NCBI RefSeq assembly: GCF_001039355.2
Contig: NW_019775599.1
Span: 203,661 to 255,327, forward strand
Direction: 5' to 3'
DNA: 51,667 bases
Source of the DNA: Lingula anatina
Taxonomy: Eukaryota; Brachiopoda; Lingulata; Lingulida; Lingulidae
The notes beneath the pieces were generated by a model that did not search any database, was not told where the DNA came from, and worked only from the letters and a program-made list of their open reading frames with translations. Below, piece after piece: positions 38,501 to 51,667 of the stretch; positions within the stretch are counted from its first letter, which is position 1; the number at the start of each line of letters is the position of its first letter. The translations under genes and the position numbers were made by a program.

Positions 38501-39798
38501 TTAGCAGTTTGAGTAGGAGCGTAAGACATTTCGAGCGTTTTCACTGAATGCGATTTAGCGAGAATCCCTGCAGAGTTAGATCGATCCAGCTAGTGGGTTC
38601 ATGGAAACACCCCCCATACACCCCATTTCCATAGATTAGATCGACCTACTTTAGATCGACCTAACTCCCTGGGGGTTCACGCTAAATAGCTGTCAGCCGG
38701 GCGGACACGAAAGTTAATTATCCCCTTACAGCTTGTAGTAGGCGGGACGGACATTTAAGTCGGATTATCTGAAAGTAATCTAGTGAGACTCCCCGCGGGG
38801 ATAGATCGATCTAAAATCTATGGGAATAGAACCTATAGACACCATCGGTCAACGTAGATCGATCCAACCCCGCGGGGTTCAACAGATTAACACGTCCCCC
38901 TTTTCAGAAAAGCCAGTGATTATACGAGCACGTTGGAAACAAGAGGAGGCTTGTCATTCAGTTAAGCTGATTGCACTCAGCGAGAGTCCCGGCAGAGCTT
39001 GGTCGATCTACGTAGATCGATGGTGTCTATGGGAGTTGTGTCTAAGTGTTAATATCTTTATATACAGAAGGCTGTATTTCAGTGCATTCTACGACTGCAG
39101 TGTTCAGACACCGGATCCGTGAGAGCAATCACGCCAATATTGCTCGAGATCGAAACTTCAGCATTGTGATGATTTTTCATTCCAGTGCCAAGCGATATCT
39201 ACTTAGTTGGTGGCAGCCAGCCCGGGAGCGGACGAGTGGAGATTGTGTATAATGGAGTCCGTGGAACAATCTGCGACGACCATTTTGACGACAATGACGC
39301 CACAATAATTTGCAGGCGACTTGGCTATGTGAGGGGCAAGGCTTTGAGAGGAGCTTTGTAAGTGGAAATTAACGCCAATTGACGTCCATGTCGTCCCCAA
39401 TATTTGTTAATATTAATTTTTAGCCATTTTATGAACAATAATCAAGTAAACAATTACGTATGGAATGCAGAATATAACCCCAACAAACGTTTATATCATC
39501 TATGCTGTATACATGCGGGTTAGCATACATGTACGTGTGCAGGTGCATCAAATTTTACATAATGTAGTCAGGCGTCAAATTGCTATACATTTATATCCAG
39601 GTCCCTTACCATTGTCATCTCTCTATAAATCTATTTCTAGTTTCGGCCCTGGAAACGGATCTATAGTCCTAGACGAATTGTCCTGTTACGGACTGGAGCC
39701 GGACGTAAACTTTTGTGGTTCCGTTAGCGGCCAGAGCGTGGACTGTGACCACAGCGAGGATGCCTCCGTGGTCTGTTATAATACAACTGCCCCCACCA
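25502..39798 (+). CDS. SRCR4-MAM-SRCR2 secreted or cell-surface receptor (3' end missing)
   Basis: Sixteen exons read in frame: 25502-25601, 27790-27968, 28626-28770, 29979-30136, 30597-30753, 31130-31295, 32127-32293, 33913-34052, 34626-34797, 35198-35350, 36136-36336, 36818-36958, 37595-37710, 38158-38356, 39186-39357 and 39641-39798. They encode 841 residues plus one base. The first exon is a signal peptide ([15 protein letters not shown]). Six SRCR domains are each split over two exons, with a three-exon MAM domain between the fourth and fifth. Five SRCR domains have six cysteines, as in group A; the second has only four. The MAM domain keeps four cysteines. Every domain border is phase 1, so each domain is a 1-1 module. 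Such proteins act in ligand binding, innate recognition or adhesion at the cell surface. No transmembrane segment is visible; the missing 3' exon or exons probably lie in or beyond the gap at 40303-41227. Confidence 0.85.
25602..27789. other. First intron of the SRCR/MAM gene
   Basis: A 2.2-kb intron with a short GCGCGC patch near 27353 and an ATT array at 27748-27783 next to the acceptor. No nested gene is seen. Confidence 0.5.
27748..27783. repeat. (ATT)n microsatellite abutting a 3' splice site
   Basis: About 11 ATT units end a few bases before the acceptor AAACAG at 27784-27789, leaving no pyrimidine tract. Confidence 0.95.
28088..28330 (-). repeat. Interspersed repeat with AGGTTATGTTTTCACCT-type end
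   Basis: Near 28300 the plus strand reads GGTGAAAACATAACCTTCTT, then GGCAGAGG; the left part contains CTCCGCCAAAACATCC. This resembles a repeat end seen widely in animal genomes, probably from a retroelement tail. Class and orientation are uncertain. Confidence 0.45.
29558..29956. mobile_element. Inverted-repeat element just upstream of an SRCR exon
   Basis: The left end contains GGTTTCACAAAAGAATTTTG and ACCAAAT-like blocks. The right end, reverse complemented, contains GGTCTTTTTCACAAAGGAG and GACCAAAATTTGGTC. It ends about 20 bp before the exon at 29979. Confidence 0.5.
32372..32740 (+). mobile_element. 5'-truncated LINE (non-LTR retrotransposon) 3' end
   Basis: The frame from 32376 to a TAG at 32544-32546 has [15 protein letters not shown] and [10 protein letters not shown], matching the C-terminus of CR1/L2-like reverse transcriptase ORFs. 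The 3' tail has AAGGCGCCTTGCGAT, AAGGCGCCATATAAGAA and ends in ATT repeats, as many invertebrate LINEs do. It lies in sense orientation in an SRCR-gene intron. Confidence 0.8.
32936..32997. repeat. (ATATT)n minisatellite
   Basis: Pentanucleotide repeat of about 60 bp with one repeated TATAG variant. Confidence 0.9.
33301..33867. mobile_element. Penelope-like retroelement fragment in inverted arrangement
   Basis: Two inverted arms, about 33351-33550 and 33660-33851, share AGCTAACGGTACGGAAA-type sequence and enclose a unique centre. The frame from 33549 contains [18 protein letters not shown] and LPPMNRDGG, which match the end of the Penelope GIY-YIG endonuclease region. ACTCCTTGGGTA at 33301-33312 is repeated at 33856-33867 as a 12-bp target duplication. 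Each arm has a hammerhead-like core (CTGATGA on the minus strand at 33422-33428; CTGGTGA on the plus strand near 33774), followed by GGCC/GGCC stem sequence. It is inserted between SRCR-gene exons 7 and 8. Confidence 0.8.
35122..35158. repeat. (AAT)n microsatellite
   Basis: Trinucleotide array upstream of the first MAM exon. Confidence 0.9.
35477..35515. repeat. (GT)n microsatellite
   Basis: About 38 bp of GT repeat in an intron within the MAM-coding region. Confidence 0.95.
35652..35832. mobile_element. Family B MITE with TTA target duplication (uninterrupted)
   Basis: A 175-bp element (35655-35829) flanked by TTA at 35652-35654 and 35830-35832. The inverted repeats share AGAACAGCGGACTAA then TAGTCC, over roughly 45 bp. 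It is the empty-site relative of the interrupted copy at 20.8 kb. Intronic, inside the MAM-coding part of the SRCR gene. Confidence 0.87.
36455..36612. repeat. TTTGCAGCAAA-rich interspersed repeat
   Basis: Repeated GCAAAC, GCTGCAAA and GCAGCAAATTTGC blocks with partial inverted symmetry, probably a decayed MITE. It lies in an intron between MAM exons. Confidence 0.5.
36975..37078. repeat. AACGTTAT-rich interspersed repeat
   Basis: It starts with CCAGCAAACACAAAACGTTT just after a MAM exon. It continues with repeated GTAACGTTATAATAACGT-like blocks, a repeat type seen in many animal genomes. Confidence 0.5.
38391..38612. mobile_element. Family A variant MITE, first of three in one intron
   Basis: The left end GTGTTCCTATAAACCCA and the reverse complement of the right end (GTGTTTCCATGAACCCA) match, then both continue into TAGCTxGATxGATCTAA. 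It is closest to the copy at 5420-5678. Confidence 0.7.
38628..38838. mobile_element. Family A MITE, second of three
   Basis: Begins CACCCCATTTCCATAGATT, as at the right end of the copies at 20.9 and 50.9 kb, and ends near AAAATCTATGGGAAT. The interior shares TTCACGCTAAAT, TTAATTATCCCC and GTAGGCGGGACGGAC. Confidence 0.75.
38829..39033. mobile_element. Family A-like MITE, third of three
   Basis: Left CCTATAGACACCATCGGTC and right (reverse complement) CCCATAGACACCATCGATC, both followed by TACGTAGATCG or AACGTAGATCG. It abuts or slightly overlaps the preceding element. Confidence 0.7.
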
Positions 39799-39858
39799 GT
39801 ACGTATTGGTCAGATATCCCAAGTTTAATTCCCGGTGTGACGAAAGTGTGGGTCCGCG

Positions 39859-40098
39859 TAATGCCCCTATTTCACACAGACCACGAATCCCACGAATCGC
39901 CAGGAATTGACAAATTTCAGGATTCCTGGTTGAATCGTAATAAGTTCGTGATTGATCAAGATTTGCAAGAACTGACTACGAATATATACGAATCTTTTAA
40001 GAACTTCATGGACTGATTACGATTCAACCACGAATCCTGAAATTTGTCAATTTCTGGCGATTCGTGGGATTCGTTGTCTGTGTGAAATAGGGGCATAA
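39859..40098. mobile_element. MITE with about 85-bp inverted repeats and TAA target duplication (family C)
   Basis: The element 39862-40095 begins TGCCCCTATTTCACACAG and ends with its reverse complement. The arms stay nearly identical through CGAATCCCACGAATCG and AATTGACAAATTTCAGGA. TAA at 39859-39861 recurs at 40096-40098. It lies about 60 bp after the last visible SRCR exon. Confidence 0.9.
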
Positions 40099-40164
40099 CA
40101 GAGAGTCCAACCGACATTTAATTATAAAGGTTAGGGTTATAGCCTGTCGTAGGTGGTCTAACTC

Positions 40165-40302
40165 CAGGCCCGTAGCCAGCTAATTTAAAAGGGGGTTCTT
40201 TTTCAATGAAACTTATGTGTACCTAGATCAAATTTTACCCAAAATGGACCTTTTCCTGACAAAAAGGAGCGGTGCTTTCTAACCCCCCTCCCCCTCCCCC
40301 CC
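40165..40302. repeat. Truncated GGCCCGTAGCCAG-type repeat ending at the gap
   Basis: AGGCCCGTAGCCAGCTAA is followed by AGATCAAATTTTACCC and GGACCTTTTC, as in the copies at 1.7 and 22.6 kb. It runs into a poly-C tract and then the assembly gap. Confidence 0.65.
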
Positions 40303-41227
40303 NNNNNNNNNNNNNNNNNNNNNNNNNNNNNNNNNNNNNNNNNNNNNNNNNNNNNNNNNNNNNNNNNNNNNNNNNNNNNNNNNNNNNNNNNNNNNNNNNN
40401 NNNNNNNNNNNNNNNNNNNNNNNNNNNNNNNNNNNNNNNNNNNNNNNNNNNNNNNNNNNNNNNNNNNNNNNNNNNNNNNNNNNNNNNNNNNNNNNNNNNN
40501 NNNNNNNNNNNNNNNNNNNNNNNNNNNNNNNNNNNNNNNNNNNNNNNNNNNNNNNNNNNNNNNNNNNNNNNNNNNNNNNNNNNNNNNNNNNNNNNNNNNN
40601 NNNNNNNNNNNNNNNNNNNNNNNNNNNNNNNNNNNNNNNNNNNNNNNNNNNNNNNNNNNNNNNNNNNNNNNNNNNNNNNNNNNNNNNNNNNNNNNNNNNN
40701 NNNNNNNNNNNNNNNNNNNNNNNNNNNNNNNNNNNNNNNNNNNNNNNNNNNNNNNNNNNNNNNNNNNNNNNNNNNNNNNNNNNNNNNNNNNNNNNNNNNN
40801 NNNNNNNNNNNNNNNNNNNNNNNNNNNNNNNNNNNNNNNNNNNNNNNNNNNNNNNNNNNNNNNNNNNNNNNNNNNNNNNNNNNNNNNNNNNNNNNNNNNN
40901 NNNNNNNNNNNNNNNNNNNNNNNNNNNNNNNNNNNNNNNNNNNNNNNNNNNNNNNNNNNNNNNNNNNNNNNNNNNNNNNNNNNNNNNNNNNNNNNNNNNN
41001 NNNNNNNNNNNNNNNNNNNNNNNNNNNNNNNNNNNNNNNNNNNNNNNNNNNNNNNNNNNNNNNNNNNNNNNNNNNNNNNNNNNNNNNNNNNNNNNNNNNN
41101 NNNNNNNNNNNNNNNNNNNNNNNNNNNNNNNNNNNNNNNNNNNNNNNNNNNNNNNNNNNNNNNNNNNNNNNNNNNNNNNNNNNNNNNNNNNNNNNNNNNN
41201 NNNNNNNNNNNNNNNNNNNNNNNNNNN
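40303..41227. other. Assembly gap (925 N)
   Basis: A run of unknown bases bordered by poly-C on the left and a CT repeat on the right, both typical of sequencing drop-out. The missing 3' exon or exons of the SRCR gene may lie here. Frames running through the Ns are meaningless. Confidence 0.98.
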
Positions 41228-41550
41228 CTCTCTCTCTCTCTCTCTCTCTCTTTCTGTACCTCTTGTACCTCTTACATTTTCTGTTTTTTGTGAGCTTGTT
41301 TGTATGTATGTTTGTCGTCCTTAGTATTCTGCTTAATCTATCCCAGATCAATAGTATATAGCTTGATTTGCAAGATATCTGATTTCCAAGAAAACATATA
41401 GTGTGTGATATATAGTGTATGATACTCGAGAAGATTGAAACCCTATTGAATTCAATTAAATAGTTAACAGCATGACTTTTTTCACTTTGCCTTTGCCCAA
41501 TATTTCCCGCGTCCTTGTTCTTGTTCACTGGCGGCGGGCCAACTTAGTTC

Positions 41551-41766
41551 TTAGAGCGCATTCAGCACAGATGATCCGCGGACTAACTGATACGCCGACT
41601 AAATATGCCGCTAAGTCCCTGCTGGACTCCCCGCTTCCAGACGCACCATTAAACGAGTTAAATCCCGGCTCTGAGGTTTAATAGGTAGGTCCCTGCAGCG
41701 ACAGCACTTGCCGAGGCGGGGTGGACCATATTTAGTCGGCGGATCATCATTCTGAATATACTCTTA
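41551..41766. mobile_element. Family B-like MITE with TTA target duplication
   Basis: A 210-bp element (41554-41763) flanked by TTA at 41551-41553 and 41764-41766. The ends are GAGCGCATTCAG and GAGTATATTCAG (reverse complement), both leading into GATGATCCGC(G/C)GACTAA. Confidence 0.85.
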
Positions 41767-42015
41767 CACGCCATGCACCTCATGTGAAAACCCACAGACT
41801 AAAGAACACCAAAATTCAGTAAGCGTGGAAACAGCAGTCTTATTTATTTCTTAATTGCCCAATCCAATATAATGTGGTCACGCAATTCGTTTCTAAAGAT
41901 CGTTAATAAACATACAACTGAGATAAAATATGCAGGTAAAAAATGTACCAAATCCATAGCAAAAATCAAATAAAAAGCACTGTCCAAAACCCGATTGGGC
42001 TAAATTATTTACATA

Positions 42016-42476
42016 TGTTACATTGTGTTGTGTATATGTAGGTCAGCTTATGACGTCACCATATCGCGAGAGCATGAGTATCTCGAGAGCGTTAGTTTAG
42101 ACAGACGCTGGTATGAACGGATAGGAGACTGTTTTTTTGTTTTGGGACTTTTGAAGGAGAATATTTTTATTTGGAACCTATTTACCACTGAACCGACACT
42201 CATATTTTCTACTGGAACTTACATCGTAATTACTGTGGGATTTCATCGGACACTTTCACTGAACTTTGAGCCGATTTATCTCCACTCACTCTCCAGTCGA
42301 CGGATTCACATCGGACTTTCACACAGGACACTTCATGCTTCCAGATAGGTTTATTTGTGTATTAAGAATAGCTTATTGTTATTGTCATTAGTTTATTTAG
42401 TTTTAATAAAATATTAAAACTTCTTAAAATTTTTGTCATTGATTTTTGCTGGCATTGGGTACTCTGACCCGTAACA
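42016..42476 (+). mobile_element. Probable solo LTR
   Basis: A 461-bp block starting TGTTAC and ending GTAACA, with CATA before and CATT after (4-bp target duplication with one mismatch). It contains a TGACGTCA near 42049 and an AATAAA near 42402 on the plus strand, as an LTR would. The open frame 42025-42348 lies wholly inside it. There is no second LTR or internal coding region nearby. Family not determined. Confidence 0.6.
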
Positions 42477-42484
42477 CATTGTAC

Positions 42485-50001
<7,517 letters not shown>

Positions 50002-51381
50002 CTGAAAGGGACAATTAATGAGATACCACTTTCATGGCGGGAAAAGTGACAAAAACAGATGTTACTGTTTTAAACAGTGATGTGGAATTTAATATATTGC
50101 TATGTGTAGTTAATATTGTGTTAATTGTGGAATTTTATAACTCAAGAGTTGTTATCCCTTTTAATACACGCTTGAAACTACATTACATACATTATTATCA
50201 CGCCATAATCAATTATTAATTGGAAAAGTATCATCAAAATGCACTCATTTAATATAATTAGCTAAATTTTAATGTTTTACCATCAGCATTTGTCATAATT
50301 AGTCGATTTTAAGTAACCCCTTATACCATCCTAATATTATGTATGTGTACATTAATTCCGTCTACCATAAGAAAATTAGATGCGATTATAACGACAAAAA
50401 ATACAATAGAGGGAGTGTTATAATGATAGGGTAGCTAAACGATTTTTGACGGAATATAGTGACTAGCCTAACCCCTGGTAGGCACTCCCCCTAAGAGTAC
50501 TTATGTAAACAAATGGTCTCCCGTAGCGAACTATCCTTTTGTTCAACAGCTTCGCGCGTGCAGCGGATTATATTTGTAGTGACACTATATAGCTAATTGC
50601 AGTTGAATCTGTGAAAGCTGTTATTTGATTCATTTTGCTGTGTCGGACGTTGTGGACCAGCCCAATGGTTCATTCACTTATTCTTTTCTGAAGATTGGTG
50701 ATGCAGATTTTGAGTGCTTAATTATTTAACCTTCTTCTAACAAGAGAAAGGTGAAGGGAAAGAAACAGAGATGTCAAATGAAATGGGTAGAATGAGTACT
50801 ACAATACATTAGTTAAAGGGGCTCGCGGTGGAAAAACCGATATACTGTTTTGCACCAAGGTGATGGCCCATAACAGGAGGGATTATACTTTAAATATAGA
50901 CTCATTGTTGTATGGTTTATATTTGTGCTGACTTAGGGTGCTTTCCCAGAGATTTAGATCGATCTAAAGATTAAGTTTTAGATCGACCTAACTCCCTGGG
51001 GGTTCAGGCTAAATTGCAGTCAGCCGAGCGGACACCATAGTTAATTACCCCTTTACAGCTTTTAGTAGGCGGGACAGACGCTTAAGCCGGCCAAGCTGAC
51101 AGTAATCTAGTGAGACTCCCCACAGGGATAGATCGATCTAAAAATCTATGGAAATGGGGTGTTATATTTTACTCTCGTTCATTTCTTGAAATTAGTTCCT
51201 TGAATGAAATTTTGCCTGTATAAATGTACTCTGTGACATGAATTAATTAATAAAACACGCCTGTTGAAAAGGGGGCTTTTCATAGTTAGTTAGTTAATTT
51301 TATTCCCATATAAGCAAACGAATTACATTGCGCGGGCAAAGCTTTTGTTGTATACGGGTTTGACCTTTCTTTCGTTTTTCT
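50002..51381. other. Upstream intron or flank of the receptor kinase gene
   Basis: No Sema, PSI or other exon is detectable on the minus strand. The interval holds one family A MITE at 50936-51161 and the presumptive 3' tail of a LINE. Confidence 0.5.
50933..51164. mobile_element. Family A MITE with TTA target duplication
   Basis: The 226-bp element (50936-51161) begins GGGTGCTTTCCCAGAG and ends GGAAATGGGGTG, flanked by TTA at 50933-50935 and 51162-51164. It is nearly collinear with the nested copy at 20854-21078. Confidence 0.88.
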
Positions 51382-51666
51382 TTAATATTTAGTTAAACAC
51401 ATTCTTACACATCTGCATACGTCATAAACAGGGCCATTGAAAACCCTTTCTAAGTTTGTAAAGTCTATTGTAGGGAATTTGTTGCGGCAATCAGCCGTAT
51501 GAATACAATCACATATTGCGTGTTTCTCCGTTTGTATGTTGCCGCACTCACAGAGTCTTTGTTCGCGTGGCTTTTTCGCCCATCTGCCTGTCTCGATAGC
51601 CAGACTGTGTGCAGATAATCTTAATCTAGAGGCTGGGATTCTGTCCTCCTCCCGAACCGCCCCTTC
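51382..51666 (-). mobile_element. C-terminal end of a non-LTR retrotransposon ORF (partial)
   Basis: An open minus-strand frame enters from the right edge and stops at TAA 51382-51384, giving 94 residues. It contains LRLSAHSLAIETGRWA, RLCECG, QTEKHAICDC and further Cys/His. This is the zinc-knuckle-like tail typical of LINE reverse transcriptase ORFs. It has no start because it is cut by the window edge. Confidence 0.78.
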
Positions 51667-51667
51667 G

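Noticed and set aside
40203-41528. Long frames on both strands across the N run
   Set aside because: They exist only because unknown bases contain no stop codons.
42025-42348. 107-codon plus-strand frame
   Set aside because: It lies entirely inside the probable solo LTR and shows no conserved motif.

Overview
The window is animal nuclear DNA: AT-rich, with intron-rich genes using ordinary GT-AG introns, abundant microsatellites and many short inverted-repeat transposons. Gene content (EFHC2, ANKRD39, CMC4, a MET/RON-type receptor kinase, a multi-SRCR/MAM receptor and a large C2H2 zinc-finger gene) and repeat style suggest a marine invertebrate, most likely a mollusc or another lophotrochozoan. 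That placement is inference. All exon models were read by hand from splice signals and reading phase; every junction given keeps the frame.

Layout. 1-1.06 kb: tandem repeat and exon-like remnants. 1.08-5.29 kb (+): C2H2 zinc-finger gene, 12 fingers plus an atypical one. 7.20-8.36 kb (-): ANKRD39, head-to-head across about 390 bp (with a palindromic CRE) with a nine-exon coiled-coil gene at 8.75-11.96 kb (+). 12.61-18.07 kb (-): complete 11-exon EFHC2 gene, head-to-head with the two-exon CMC4 gene at 18.59-19.59 kb (+). 21.67-24.04 kb (+): small secreted protein with two PAN/apple-like modules. 25.50-39.80 kb (+): signal peptide, four SRCR domains, one MAM domain and two more SRCR domains; its 3' end is lost in or beyond an assembly gap at 40.30-41.23 kb. 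42.49-50.00 kb (-): 3' two-thirds of a MET/RON-family receptor tyrosine kinase (three IPT domains, transmembrane helix, full kinase); its 5' end lies beyond the right edge. 51.38 kb to the edge (-): C-terminal part of a non-LTR retrotransposon ORF.

Mobile DNA is the richest layer. Several inverted-repeat element families have TTA/TAA target duplications, as expected for PIF/Harbinger-type MITEs. One is inserted inside another, and an uninterrupted relative of the host element supplies the empty site. One sits at intron position +6 to +8 of a kinase-gene splice donor. A Penelope-like retroelement with hammerhead-like arms and a 12-bp target duplication lies in an SRCR-gene intron. A probable solo LTR begins 8 bp after the receptor kinase stop codon.

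Functionally, EFHC2 is a ciliary protein and CMC4 a mitochondrial intermembrane-space protein. The PAN, SRCR/MAM and MET-like genes are secreted or cell-surface proteins. I see no evidence that the genes form one pathway, and no wholly new enzymatic or defence system. The novel material is in the gene architectures and the transposon-host junctions.
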